Source: Chitinophaga pinensis (GTDB taxonomy: Bacteria > Bacteroidota > Bacteroidia > NS11-12g > UBA955). From it: a DNA stretch of 64,000 nucleotides. Shown here piece by piece: positions 26,488 through 34,950 of the stretch. Under the pieces are notes generated by a model that ran no database searches, was not told where the DNA came from, and saw only the letters and a list, made by a program, of their open reading frames with translations. The stretch lies in contig CAMDUE010000012.1 of NCBI GenBank assembly GCA_945877575.1, positions 1 to 64,000 on the forward strand, written 5' to 3'. Position numbers and translations under genes: made by a program. How positions within the stretch are numbered: the stretch's first letter is position 1; every line of letters begins with the position of its first letter.

Positions 26488-27093
26488 ATGCTGTTAACTG
26501 AAAAACAATTAATTGCAAGAATAAGAGCGCATGGAAGAGGTTTTGTATTTACATCAAAGCTATTTACTTCTATTACGAATGATTCTGCAAGCACGAGAAC
26601 GGCGCTTACAAGACTGGTTCAGAAGAAGTCAATTCGACGATTATCACACGGACTTTATGACCTTCCCGTGATACATCCTACTCTTGGCCCCGTGATGCCT
26701 TCGACTGATAAAATTATTTCCGCTGTAAAAGCTTCTGAGGCAATAGAAGTTCAACCAACAGGTGCATACGCTGCAAACCTACTTGGTTTGTCAAGCCAGA
26801 TCCCAATGAAAATAGAACTTTACACCAATGGATCAAAAAAGGTAATCAATATTGGAAACCAAGAAATCATTCTAAAGCCAACCACACAAAAAAACATGAT
26901 TGGTGCTGGAACGAAGGCGGGACTGATACTACATGCTTTAAGGCAAATTGGAAAAGAAAATGTGACCCATGAGATGATTGAAACCATCAAAACCCAATTG
27001 GAAGAAAAAGACTTTAAGCACATCAAAAAGCAAATTCCATATGCCCCATTTTGGATCGCAAATATCATGCGCTCTTTGATTAATGAAGATTAA
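26488..27093 (+). CDS. AbiEi/DUF6088-type antitoxin
   Basis: This 201-residue protein has an N-terminal winged-helix-like region (ASTRTALTRLVQKKSIRRLS, HGLYDLP). Its C-terminal part, with VQPTGAYAANLLGLSSQIPM and IELYTNGSKKV, matches the AbiEi_3/DUF6088 family. Such proteins are antitoxins that repress their own operon and oppose an AbiEii nucleotidyltransferase, and one follows three bases downstream. The pair would form a type IV toxin-antitoxin or abortive-infection system. Confidence 0.88.
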   Translation: MLLTEKQLIARIRAHGRGFVFTSKLFTSITNDSASTRTALTRLVQKKSIRRLSHGLYDLPVIHPTLGPVMPSTDKIISAVKASEAIEVQPTGAYAANLLGLSSQIPMKIELYTNGSKKVINIGNQEIILKPTTQKNMIGAGTKAGLILHALRQIGKENVTHEMIETIKTQLEEKDFKHIKKQIPYAPFWIANIMRSLINED

Positions 27094-27096
27094 AGT

Positions 27097-28131
27097 ATGA
27101 ATGCATTTTTAAAATTATCTCCTGAAGATCGCCGATTATATTGTATACAGGCAGCATCAGTTATGGATAACCCTTTGCCCGCGGCAGTAGTTGAGAAAGA
27201 TTTCTGGGTTTGTTGGATATTGAAACTACTCAGTGAGATTCCAGATTTAAAAGACAATTTAACCTTCAAAGGGGGAACCTCTTTGTCTAAGGCTTGGGGA
27301 ATAATTGATCGATTTTCTGAAGATATTGACATTGCAATAAACCGCAAAGTATTTGGCCAAGACCCTCCTAATGGCGCAGAAGATGCAACATCCAATACTC
27401 AAAGAAAGTTGCGCTTGGAAACTTTAGAAAAAAAATGTGCCACTTACATCATTGATTCGCTCATACCTTTACTACAGGAGAAAATTGAATCTTATTTAGA
27501 TACTCATGATTTCCAGTTATTGGCCATCCGGAAGGGTAATGAAGTAAACATAGAGTTTCGTTATCCAGGTACTTTACAAAACGAACTTGGAGGATTACTC
27601 CCAGTTGTTTTAATAGAAATTGTTCCAAGGGCAGATGTTATACCGAAAAATGAAATGCTCATTACACCAATTATATACGATGTATTTAAAGGTCTACTTG
27701 ATAACGGCTCATTTACCATCGCTACTTTAGTTCCCGAGAGAACTTTTTTAGAAAAACTACTTTTTATTCATGAAACCCTTGGCGGATATAATAAAGGCAG
27801 TGAAAGAAAAAGTCGCCATTATTACGACCTGTTTAAACTCTATGAAGCAGGAGTCTTTGATCTAATAAAACTAAACAAAGACCTTTTTCAGATGGTTGTG
27901 CATCACAGACAGACATTTTTTAGATATAACACTTTGGATTATTCAGCCATATTTAGACAAGGCATTCAATTCTTACCTCAAAAAGAAAGTTGGCCCAATT
28001 GGCGAAGTGACTATTCGAGAACTGAAGTCATGATTTATAACCAAATACCGTCTTTCGATGAACTTATGTTATTTGCTAAAAATTTCGAATTAGAATTCAA
28101 CAATTGGGTAACAACTAATTTTAATCAATGA
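27097..28131 (+). CDS. AbiEii/AbiGii-type nucleotidyltransferase toxin
   Basis: This 344-residue protein has the polymerase-beta-type nucleotidyltransferase motif KGGTSLSKAWGIIDR (residues 58-72) followed by SEDIDIAI with the DxD pair (76, 78). The C-terminal family block ERTFLEKLLFIHE and RKSRHYYDLFKLYEAG is also present. AbiEii enzymes block growth by nucleotidylation, reportedly of tRNA in some homologues. All catalytic residues are present. It overlaps the next gene by ATGA. Confidence 0.93.
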   Translation: MNAFLKLSPEDRRLYCIQAASVMDNPLPAAVVEKDFWVCWILKLLSEIPDLKDNLTFKGGTSLSKAWGIIDRFSEDIDIAINRKVFGQDPPNGAEDATSNTQRKLRLETLEKKCATYIIDSLIPLLQEKIESYLDTHDFQLLAIRKGNEVNIEFRYPGTLQNELGGLLPVVLIEIVPRADVIPKNEMLITPIIYDVFKGLLDNGSFTIATLVPERTFLEKLLFIHETLGGYNKGSERKSRHYYDLFKLYEAGVFDLIKLNKDLFQMVVHHRQTFFRYNTLDYSAIFRQGIQFLPQKESWPNWRSDYSRTEVMIYNQIPSFDELMLFAKNFELEFNNWVTTNFNQ

Positions 28132-29057
28132 TTGAAAATATAAAAGCGGCTTTATTGGGTGTGGCGGTAGGCGATGCGCTAGGTGTTCCAGTGGAGTTTA
28201 AAAGCCGTATTGCTTTGTCAAACAATTCGTTGACCGACATGATTGGATTTGGAACCCACGATCAAAAACCGGGAACGTGGTCAGACGATAGTTCACTAAC
28301 TTTTTGCCTTGCGGAAGCTTTGACGGAAGAATTCGATCTTCAAAATTTGGGCAGAAAATTCGTTCAATGGTATTATGAAAAGTACTGGACGCCCAGAGGG
28401 CGGGTCTTCGACATCGGAATTGCCACACGAGAAGCCATATTTAGATTGGAAGCGGGAGTAACTCCTGAATTTGCTGGGGGAACCGATGAAGATTCAAACG
28501 GGAACGGATCTCTGATGCGCATTTTGCCGTTGTTGTTTTACATCCATCAAAAACCCGTTGAGGAGAGATATTTTTGGACAAAACAAGCATCATCGCTCAC
28601 ACACGGGCACATTCGATCGGTTGTTTCCTGTTTCTATTACCTTGAATTTGCGCGGCATTTATTGTTGAAAAAGGAACCTATAGAGATTTACCATCAGCTG
28701 CAAGTTGATATCCCCAGATTTTTAAGAACTATATCCATTGCAGATAATGAAATGACCCATTTCGATCGCTTGTTCCATTCTAACATATACGAATTCCAAG
28801 AATCTGAAATTGAAAGCAGCGGTTATGTCCTTCACACCTTGGAAGCCAGCATTTGGAGCCTCATGACCACATCCAATTACACTGAGGCGGTTTTAAAAGC
28901 CATAAATCTCGGAAAAGACACTGATACTACCGGAGCTGTAACCGGCGGTTTGGCTGGCATTTATTATGGTTTCGAAGGAATCCCCACCCATTGGATCAAT
29001 TCATTAGCCCGCAAAGATGACATTCTAGATTTGGCACAACGTATGAGTTTGAAGTAG
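28128..29057 (+). CDS. ADP-ribosylglycohydrolase (DraG/ARH family)
   Basis: This 309-residue enzyme removes ADP-ribose from arginine, serine or other targets in the ARH family. Visible are the N-terminal LGVAVGDALGVPVEF, the metal-binding GTWSDDSSLTFCLAEAL (D53, D54) and the C-terminal GKDTDTTGAVTGGLAGIYYG with the second aspartate set. The start codon overlaps the toxin stop (ATGA), so it is translationally coupled to the AbiE pair. That raises the possibility that it controls or reverses ADP-ribosylation linked to the module. The enzyme looks intact. Confidence 0.94.
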   Translation: MIENIKAALLGVAVGDALGVPVEFKSRIALSNNSLTDMIGFGTHDQKPGTWSDDSSLTFCLAEALTEEFDLQNLGRKFVQWYYEKYWTPRGRVFDIGIATREAIFRLEAGVTPEFAGGTDEDSNGNGSLMRILPLLFYIHQKPVEERYFWTKQASSLTHGHIRSVVSCFYYLEFARHLLLKKEPIEIYHQLQVDIPRFLRTISIADNEMTHFDRLFHSNIYEFQESEIESSGYVLHTLEASIWSLMTTSNYTEAVLKAINLGKDTDTTGAVTGGLAGIYYGFEGIPTHWINSLARKDDILDLAQRMSLK

Positions 29058-29089
29058 ACGAAAATCCAATCATTTTCGTTATACCTTCC

Positions 29090-29521
29090 ATGAGAAATAA
29101 AGTCAATCGCCGCTTAATCAATTGGACTATCAGCGTTGGATCAATCATAGCTTTGGTGCTAATATTGAATTCTGATTTATTCATCCATAAAAAAAGCGAG
29201 GTGGTTGAAGGTCAAATTAATGAAATTTCTATCGGTGGAGTTGATGACATTGTCATCCTCCTAAAAAACAACCCAAAGCGATACTGTATAAACAGAGGTT
29301 TCGAAATTGGGCTATCGCCAGAACCGCTTTGGAAAGACTTGGCTAAGAAAACTATTAAAATCAAAACCGAACCCGAAGGATTTAACTTGTTTGATATCAA
29401 TGATAATCTCAAAGAGGTGAATACAATTTCAATTGATGACTCTGTTTATTATCGAAATTCAACAATCACCGAATGGCGGCTTGGATTCATCCATTTTTCG
29501 ACGGAAAAATCAGAAATTTAA
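29090..29521 (+). CDS. Small membrane-anchored hypothetical protein
   Basis: This 143-residue protein has one N-terminal transmembrane helix (WTISVGSIIALVLILN) and an extracytoplasmic domain of about 110 residues with beta character (EGQINEISIGGVDDIVILLK). No known family. Similar small proteins with an N-terminal anchor are common in this phylum. It follows the ARH gene after 32 bases and may be an unlinked cargo gene. Confidence 0.7.
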   Translation: MRNKVNRRLINWTISVGSIIALVLILNSDLFIHKKSEVVEGQINEISIGGVDDIVILLKNNPKRYCINRGFEIGLSPEPLWKDLAKKTIKIKTEPEGFNLFDINDNLKEVNTISIDDSVYYRNSTITEWRLGFIHFSTEKSEI

Positions 29522-29524
29522 TTT

Positions 29525-29932
29525 TCACTTTAACAAATATTCTCTTGCGCTCATTATTGGGAGCTTCGAGTTCTTAAAATCTTTTTTGTTCCTGGTGATA
29601 ATGATATCAACCTTATTTCCCAATGCGGTATGGTATTGAATGGCATCTTCAAAATCCTTAAAATCCGAAACCAAAGCAAGCTCCAAAACTTTGTCATCCA
29701 TGGGTGCAACACTGACCAACACTTTAAATTTAATCAATGTTTTTCTAGCCTCATCCAATGGCTGATGTTTTGATAATAAATAATGAGTGTTTGCAAACGT
29801 CAGTGCCGACACAATGAGTTCAACCTTTTTGTTGTCAGCAAGTGTAAATAATTCTTGAGCCTCACGGAAAAATTCTTCACGTTTAGCAAGCAAGTCTATC
29901 ACAATATTTGTGTCAACCAACAACCTCTCCAT
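29525..29932 (-). CDS. PIN-domain ribonuclease toxin (VapC-like)
   Basis: This 135-residue protein has a PIN fold: LLVDTNIVIDLLAKRE (first aspartate), LIVSALTFANTHYLL, VSDFKDFEDAIQYHTALG (acidic pair) and IITRNKKDFKNS. VapC-type PIN toxins cleave RNA, often initiator tRNA. Its start codon overlaps the stop of the upstream antitoxin in TAATG order. Confidence 0.92.
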   Translation of the reverse strand: MERLLVDTNIVIDLLAKREEFFREAQELFTLADNKKVELIVSALTFANTHYLLSKHQPLDEARKTLIKFKVLVSVAPMDDKVLELALVSDFKDFEDAIQYHTALGNKVDIIITRNKKDFKNSKLPIMSAREYLLK

Positions 29933-30174
29933 TAAGAATATTTTTGGTTCAAATAATCGTGATAATTCTTTTTATCATCCAAATCCGTAGAAGGAATTAC
30001 TCCGGTCAAACTTTCCACCAAAGGACTTATCTTCGATTGATTTTGTTTATTAGTCTGCAATGATTGAAGAAAGTTTTCGATGAGTTGGGAAAGACTAATT
30101 TGATGCTCTTTCGCATAAATCTTCGCTTGCTCAATCACATCCTTATCAACATTCAAGGTGAGTTTGGTATTCAT
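29932..30174 (-). CDS. DUF6364-like antitoxin
   Basis: This 80-residue protein starts MNTKLTLNVDKDVIEQAKIY and continues AKEHQISLSQLIENFLQSL, a ribbon-helix-helix-like DNA-binding head of the DUF6364 group. A disordered C-terminal tail (VIPSTDLDDKKNYHDYLNQ) would cover the PIN active site. Start at ATG 30174 fits the family; a longer reading begins at 30195. Confidence 0.85.
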   Translation of the reverse strand: MNTKLTLNVDKDVIEQAKIYAKEHQISLSQLIENFLQSLQTNKQNQSKISPLVESLTGVIPSTDLDDKKNYHDYLNQKYS

Positions 30175-30185
30175 ACTTGTCAAAG

Positions 30186-30217
30186 TTACGTACAATTATA
30201 ATATTTTATTACGTAAT
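30186..30217. promoter_or_regulatory. TTACGTA operator pair of the PIN toxin-antitoxin
   Basis: TTACGTA at 30186-30192 and ATTACGTAAT at 30208-30217 are two palindromic TACGTA words separated by about two helical turns, directly upstream of the antitoxin start. They are the likely autoregulatory site. Confidence 0.6.
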
Positions 30218-30234
30218 CTTTCGGATTGTTAAAA

Positions 30235-31359
30235 TCAAAACCAAAAATACACCCCGTAAAAAATCAGGTTGAACAAAGCCTCTTCCGAGTCAAGTTTGTA
30301 GAGTTCCTTCAAGGAATTGATCATTTCTTCATCTGTTTTGCAGTTTCTCACAAAATTTCGATAGGTTTCGCGGGGAAAGTCTTTCCTGATTTTGTCTAAC
30401 ATATAGGCTGACAATACGTATGTGCCGCGTATCGAGTTGAAGTACGTTGATGTTCTCCAGAGCGACATTGCGTCAGAAAACGTATGAATATCCTTCGATT
30501 TAATGAAAGCTAAAACACCTGGAAGGTTTTCTTTGTAAGATGTTGCACCGATTCCGCCGTACAGACTGGCGAGGCCCTCACCCACGAAATAGTTGCACTT
30601 AAACGGAATGGCAAAGTGAAGAAGTTCATGCACGTGGACCGGCTTTGGAATCCCCGATAAAACCACTTTATTGAAAGGATCGCCCATCCCACCGAATTGA
30701 GCTTTGGGATTGAAAAAATTGACGTATTCAAGTCCTCCAACATAGGCATAAGCATCTTTTAGGGTAGGTCCCGAATATAAAATCAGCGGAATTTTCATGA
30801 ATGAATCAGCGCTCAAACCCAATTCTTTTACAGCACTTAACATTTGATTGTATGACTTAGCCAATTCTTTTTTCTCGACTTTTTGGGATGAAAACACGGT
30901 GAGATTTTTATACCGATGAGGAATCAGATTGAAACTATTCAAAGACTCAAATCGCATCAATTTGCTCTGTTTACTATTGTAAAGCACCGCCATTTGCATC
31001 CACCCCATATCTAACTGATATAGGTTTACGGTATCGTTGAGGTTCTGATTGTAAATCAATCTAAAACCAAACATGTTGCTGAATGGAATGTCAAATCCGG
31101 ATATGAAATTCAACAAAGTAATTGGATTGGTTTTGGAAACGCCCGGATGGTGATCGGCAAACAATGAGGAGACATCGTTTCTGCCATAATCAGACATGCA
31201 CTTGAACCACAGCGAATCGAAGATCTGTAAATCTTTCGTAATCACCGAGGAGTCGCTCACGGAGATTATTTTCAACCCAAAACTTTGCGCGAAGGTTTCG
31301 CTTGTAACGAAGTTGATGATTAAAAAAGCGATGATTGAAAGCGATTTAAATGGGCGCAT
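30235..31359 (-). CDS. Secreted protein with HExxH-like motif
   Basis: This protein of about 374 residues has a signal peptide (LSIIAFLIINFVTSETFAQ). A metalloprotease-like core VHVHELLHFAIPFKCNYFVG then EGLASLYGG gives HELLH and a downstream glutamate, as in gluzincins. No other conserved domain could be named. It may be a membrane-associated or periplasmic peptidase. Start at ATG 31359 gives the natural signal peptide. Its stop is about 60 bases from the antitoxin promoter. Confidence 0.7.
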   Translation of the reverse strand: MRPFKSLSIIAFLIINFVTSETFAQSFGLKIISVSDSSVITKDLQIFDSLWFKCMSDYGRNDVSSLFADHHPGVSKTNPITLLNFISGFDIPFSNMFGFRLIYNQNLNDTVNLYQLDMGWMQMAVLYNSKQSKLMRFESLNSFNLIPHRYKNLTVFSSQKVEKKELAKSYNQMLSAVKELGLSADSFMKIPLILYSGPTLKDAYAYVGGLEYVNFFNPKAQFGGMGDPFNKVVLSGIPKPVHVHELLHFAIPFKCNYFVGEGLASLYGGIGATSYKENLPGVLAFIKSKDIHTFSDAMSLWRTSTYFNSIRGTYVLSAYMLDKIRKDFPRETYRNFVRNCKTDEEMINSLKELYKLDSEEALFNLIFYGVYFWF

Positions 31360-31477
31360 GATCAAAAGTAATACTAAAGAATAATCAACCAAAAAAACTC
31401 AGATTTTATGACATTAAGAAGCATAGTGTTTTAATTAATATAGCTCGAATCAAGAAACAATTGTAAACATTTTTGCT

Positions 31478-31485
31478 TATATTTG
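31478..31485 (+). promoter_or_regulatory. -7 element TATATTTG next to a GTG start
   Basis: A perfect TATATTTG ends four bases before GTG at 31490, so the transcript would begin at or within a few bases of the start codon (leaderless). No clear -33 element is seen. Confidence 0.6.
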
Positions 31486-31489
31486 AATT

Positions 31490-31960
31490 GTGGTAAGTCA
31501 ATTTGAAAAATACAAGGGTATTCATCCAGGAATTGTACTTGATCGTGAATTAAAGAAACGGTTTATCAAACAACGCCCTTTTGCGTTGACAATTGGTGAA
31601 CATCCTCAATCATTCAATGCAATTACAAAAGGAAAAAGGGGATTGAGCACGGCGCTAGCTCTCAAGATTGAGAAAGAGTTGGAATTACCAGAGGGCACAT
31701 TTGTTTTCCTTCAGGCTTACTATGAAATTCAGAAAATCAAAGACAAAGAATTAAAGAACACGCCAAATCTAAACCTATTACGAGCTGCCTTGTTTTGGGA
31801 TACTGAAATTCAAAAAATTGATTGGAATCGACAAATCAAATCTGTAATTGAGAGAGTATATGAACGCGGCAATGAATCTGAAAAAAGTGAAATCAACCGA
31901 TTTTATGGTATAAACAAAGTTCAAAAAGTGCTTAATGAGGTTGATGCGAGAAAATTATAA
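31490..31960 (+). CDS. HigA-like HTH protein, orphan
   Basis: This 156-residue protein opens with KYKGIHPGIVLDRELKKRF, the HigA/VapI-type region, followed by an HTH core (FNAITKGKRGLSTALALKIE, ELELPEGTFVFLQ). The C-terminal half (LNLLRAALFWDTEIQKIDW) recurs in HTH proteins that accompany AbiEii-like nucleotidyltransferases. No toxin adjoins it on this strand. Starts with GTG; no ATG is available. Confidence 0.75.
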   Translation: MVSQFEKYKGIHPGIVLDRELKKRFIKQRPFALTIGEHPQSFNAITKGKRGLSTALALKIEKELELPEGTFVFLQAYYEIQKIKDKELKNTPNLNLLRAALFWDTEIQKIDWNRQIKSVIERVYERGNESEKSEINRFYGINKVQKVLNEVDARKL

Positions 31961-31966
31961 ATCAAC

Positions 31967-32293
31967 CTAACGCCCTCGCCCACCAACCAAATAATCATAT
32001 CCATGCCGCGTCCACAACTGAATATTCTCGCATTCTTGAGAACTCAAATTGAGCACATTTTCAAACTCCATAGTGTGCGCATTTATTAGCATAAAACCCA
32101 GCGGATTTAAATCCCAATAAACAAAATCAGGATTGAAATGAAGGCATCCTTCGCAAGAAATGATGTCCGTTTCTCTGTAGATGTGGGCAATAATCACTCG
32201 CTTTTCTCCACCGTCATTGGGTTTATCTTCCGGCGGAAGCGGCGGAGGTGATACAGAAGTGATATTCTCAGCAACCTCTTCTAAACTAATCAT
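31967..32293 (-). CDS. Hypothetical protein, 108 aa, with cysteine pair
   Basis: A short protein with a proline-rich N-terminus (SVSPPPLPPEDKPNDGG) and a single CxxC (SCEGCLHFNP). It overlaps the end of the TonB-domain gene by 8 bases. No known family. It may be cytoplasmic. Confidence 0.55.
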   Translation of the reverse strand: MISLEEVAENITSVSPPPLPPEDKPNDGGEKRVIIAHIYRETDIISCEGCLHFNPDFVYWDLNPLGFMLINAHTMEFENVLNLSSQECENIQLWTRHGYDYLVGGRGR

Positions 32294-33188
32294 TTAATGG
32301 TATAGATATAGGTATCTCTCTCCACGAAATAACAAATTTGCCCCTATTTTGTCCAGGTATCCAGCGGGGTGATTTTTTCAATACGCGAATGGCTTCTTCG
32401 GTAAATTCTGGGCAACTCTTAGATTCTTGAATCGCTGAAACCGTTGAAACTCGACCGGATTCATCAACCAAAAATCTCAATAATACAGAGCCCTTGATAC
32501 CTTCATCTTTACATCGAACAGGATATTGGAAAGTAGAATACACGTATTCTCTGAACGCGGCTTCACCCCCCGGGAAAGATGCTTTAACTTGTACATCAGC
32601 CACTGGGGAATTATCTGAATTATCGTTGAGACTTTCATGTTGCATTACTATAGGCCCTCCTTCCCCGAAGATGTCATCGTCTGACGGAAGATTGGGTGGA
32701 TCAACGCGTTTAGTTTTCTTATTGGGCAACTTAAATACAGAAAGAAACCAATTCATGAATTTGTCTCTGTTTGAATCCGAAGTAAAATTAGGAGCAGATC
32801 TAGGAATATTGGAAAAAGCAATAACGTCTAAACTTTCATTATCAATACATAAAATATAAATGATGGCACCATCTCCTGTATTTCCTTTGTAAGCAAAATA
32901 TGTTGGACTTTTGATTTGCGGTAAATGCAATTCTAGATTCAAAATATTGGCAACATTACTTCCTGAAAAAATTCTATTCGATCTTAACATTGATGTAAAT
33001 TCAGTTTTGGTGTAACCCGTACCATCAAAATACATTTCATAGAAATCGTAAAACTTCATTACTTCATCAAAAACCACATCATTAGTGATCACACTCGATG
33101 AATACCTTTTATCGGTTGTCCATAGCAATTGCTGGGCATTTAAAACATTCATTACCAGAAATAAGCTTAAACAAATTTTTCTCATCAT
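32286..33188 (-). CDS. Periplasmic protein with TonB C-terminal domain
   Basis: This 300-residue protein has a signal peptide (ICLSLFLVMNVLNAQ) and a C-terminal TonB-box domain of the Bacteroidota type: FPGGEAAFREYVYSTFQYP, EGIKGSVLLRFLVDESGRVS and RWIPGQNRGKF. The N-terminal 180 residues are unrecognised. It lacks the inner-membrane anchor and energy-transducing linker of true TonB, so it is probably a soluble partner or a peptidoglycan-linked protein. Start at 33188 or the next ATG at 33185. Confidence 0.8.
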   Translation of the reverse strand: MMRKICLSLFLVMNVLNAQQLLWTTDKRYSSSVITNDVVFDEVMKFYDFYEMYFDGTGYTKTEFTSMLRSNRIFSGSNVANILNLELHLPQIKSPTYFAYKGNTGDGAIIYILCIDNESLDVIAFSNIPRSAPNFTSDSNRDKFMNWFLSVFKLPNKKTKRVDPPNLPSDDDIFGEGGPIVMQHESLNDNSDNSPVADVQVKASFPGGEAAFREYVYSTFQYPVRCKDEGIKGSVLLRFLVDESGRVSTVSAIQESKSCPEFTEEAIRVLKKSPRWIPGQNRGKFVISWREIPISIPLND

Positions 33189-33250
33189 TTAATATCAAAA
33201 TTAGAAAAAAATATGATATCGGAATTGTTATATTTTCACCTTACCGATAT

Positions 33251-33258
33251 TACCTTTG
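33251..33258 (+). promoter_or_regulatory. -7 element TACCTTTG just before fic
   Basis: TACCTTTG is a perfect TAnnTTTG and ends 4 bases before ATG 33263. TTG at 33225-33227 lies 23 bases upstream. A leaderless mRNA is likely. Confidence 0.6.
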
Positions 33259-33262
33259 TGGT

Positions 33263-34201
33263 ATGTACTCTTGGGCACCTTCCAACGGATTGATTGAAAA
33301 TCATCGACAAAGAATTGAAGCTAAAAAGTTTCAACTCGATGAACTGAGGCCCTTGCCTGTCAATGTTTTAGAAAAATTAGAACAGGAAATGTCGATCGAA
33401 TGGACCTATAATTCTAACGCCATCGAGGGAAATACGCTCACCTTAAATGAAACCAAGGTGGTTTTGGAACAGGGCATCACCATTGGTGGAAAGACTTTGA
33501 AAGAGCATTTTGAAATCATCAATCATCAGAATGCCATACAATGGCTGCAAGACAGAGTCAGTAAAAAATTAAAATTTCAATCTCAAGACCTTCTAACCTT
33601 GCATTCTTGGATCATGAAAGGAATCGATGATCAGCATTCAGGTCGATTTAGAACGGGTCGCGTTCAAATAACCGGTGCCAATTTTATCCCTCCCAATCCG
33701 CTCAAGGTACCTGAATTGATTGACGAACTCGTACATTGGATGAATGAAAATCCCCAGAAACTCGACCCCGTGGCATTGGCAGCGGCATTTCATCACAGAT
33801 TGGTATGGATTCACCCATTTTTTGATGGCAACGGCAGAACAGGAAGACTAGCGATTAACCTCCTTTTGATGCAATTTGGTTTTCCACCGCTAGTGATTCT
33901 GAAAGTGGATAGGCTGAAGTATTACCGCGCCCTGAATTCTGCCAATCTTGGAGAATGGGAGAAACTATTTTTACTGTTTTTCCAAGGCATGGAAAAAAGC
34001 TTGGATCGATTTATTAATGCCGTAAAACCAACATCCAATGATGACTATCTTCCGCTGTCACAGATTGCTGAAGACCCGCAAATTGGATACGGACAAGAAT
34101 ACTTAAGCCTACTCGCAAGACGCGGTAAAATTGAAGCATTTAAGGAGGGACGAGTTTGGTATAGCACCAAATCAGCCATTGTACATTATTTCAAAAATTG
34201 A
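33263..34201 (+). CDS. Fic domain protein (AMPylase-type)
   Basis: This 312-residue protein has the full Fic signature HPFFDGNGRTGR (about residues 184-195), whose histidine, metal-binding aspartate and arginine are all present. Near residue 50, TYNSNAIEGNTLTL is the N-terminal inhibitory helix motif of class II Fic proteins, so activity is auto-inhibited by the glutamate. A winged-helix-like C-terminus (YLPLSQIAEDPQIGYGQEYL) completes the usual Fic/DUF4172 layout. These transfer AMP to protein targets. Start at ATG 33263 follows a -7 box; a longer in-frame reading overlaps the TonB-domain gene. Confidence 0.95.
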   Translation: MYSWAPSNGLIENHRQRIEAKKFQLDELRPLPVNVLEKLEQEMSIEWTYNSNAIEGNTLTLNETKVVLEQGITIGGKTLKEHFEIINHQNAIQWLQDRVSKKLKFQSQDLLTLHSWIMKGIDDQHSGRFRTGRVQITGANFIPPNPLKVPELIDELVHWMNENPQKLDPVALAAAFHHRLVWIHPFFDGNGRTGRLAINLLLMQFGFPPLVILKVDRLKYYRALNSANLGEWEKLFLLFFQGMEKSLDRFINAVKPTSNDDYLPLSQIAEDPQIGYGQEYLSLLARRGKIEAFKEGRVWYSTKSAIVHYFKN

Positions 34202-34821
34202 GTGATCACCTCCGGATTTTTGGCTAACCAATTTGAAAGAACATCTATGCTGGTTGGATTTCCTTGATGCAAATATTTGTCTTCGTTGCCCTGAATCAGG
34301 CCGTTTCGGCTGCGGTATGACAATCTCACCTGATTGTACAAACCCACCGGAGTGTTGATTTTTTGGTATTCTTTAAAAATCCGCCCAAAACACTCAGGGT
34401 GAAACAAATTCTTGCGCACCGCCTTGGCGAAGGCCCGATTGGATGCTTCAATTTCCTCTTCGCTGGCTTCAACTCCCATTAATAGGGCTTCCGGCGTTTC
34501 CGAAATGAACATGTCGGTGTAAAATCCAGTCAGATGGTGGCGCTCAAAAAACGACTTCGCATAGCACCAAATTCCCACCAATTCTTTGTCGCGCAGCAAC
34601 GACACGTAACTTTCGTCAATGATGGTTTGGTAATAATTCAACAGTCCGTGGTGGAATCCGTGTCCCAATAAAATGATTCGCTCGTGCTCTTCGATGAGCT
34701 TTTTGATTTTCGGGGGATGAAAATCCGTCCTAAGTTCGGTGAATCCTCTTCCATCGTAAATGGCGGACAAAAAGTCGGTTGTGGGATCTTGTGGATGAAT
34801 GACTAAAGTTTGTTTTTTCAT
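34186..34821 (-). CDS. Hypothetical protein, 211 aa
   Basis: An alpha/beta protein with HPQDPTTDFLSAIYDGRGFT and the segment HERIILLGHGFHHGLLNYYQ, followed by IGIWCYAKSF-like beta strands. It resembles small hydrolase-like or CHAT-like folds without a clear catalytic set; I do not name it. It overlaps the fic 3' end by 16 bases on the opposite strand. Its start codon lies one base from a 57-bp inverted repeat. Confidence 0.65.
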   Translation of the reverse strand: MKKQTLVIHPQDPTTDFLSAIYDGRGFTELRTDFHPPKIKKLIEEHERIILLGHGFHHGLLNYYQTIIDESYVSLLRDKELVGIWCYAKSFFERHHLTGFYTDMFISETPEALLMGVEASEEEIEASNRAFAKAVRKNLFHPECFGRIFKEYQKINTPVGLYNQVRLSYRSRNGLIQGNEDKYLHQGNPTSIDVLSNWLAKNPEVITQFLK

Positions 34822-34822
34822 A

Positions 34823-34879
34823 TTTACCTATTTATTTACTTACCTCACCCCTATAAGGGTGAGTAAATAAATAGGTAAA
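34823..34879. repeat. 18-bp inverted repeat flanking the start of 34186-34821
   Basis: TTTACCTATTTATTTACT (34823-34840) is the perfect reverse complement of 34862-34879. An inner CACCC/GGGTG pair adds five more base pairs after a 5-nt bulge. It sits one base upstream of the minus-strand start codon and next to the operator at 34881. It could be an operator for a dimeric protein or a transcript hairpin blocking translation. Confidence 0.75.
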
Positions 34880-34880
34880 G

Positions 34881-34896
34881 TTTACAAGGTTGTAAA
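34881..34896 (+). promoter_or_regulatory. Shared operator TTTACAA-GG-TTGTAAA, first copy
   Basis: A perfect 7+2+7 palindrome, exactly 70 bases before the ATG at 34951. The copy at 36464-36479 has the same spacing to its own ATG. The downstream -35-like GAAATTTGAG and the TATAATT element also match between the two promoters. Confidence 0.85.
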
Positions 34897-34950
34897 AAGC
34901 CAAATGGGAGTCAATTTGAGTCGAAATTTGAGTATAATTTAATTGAAAAT

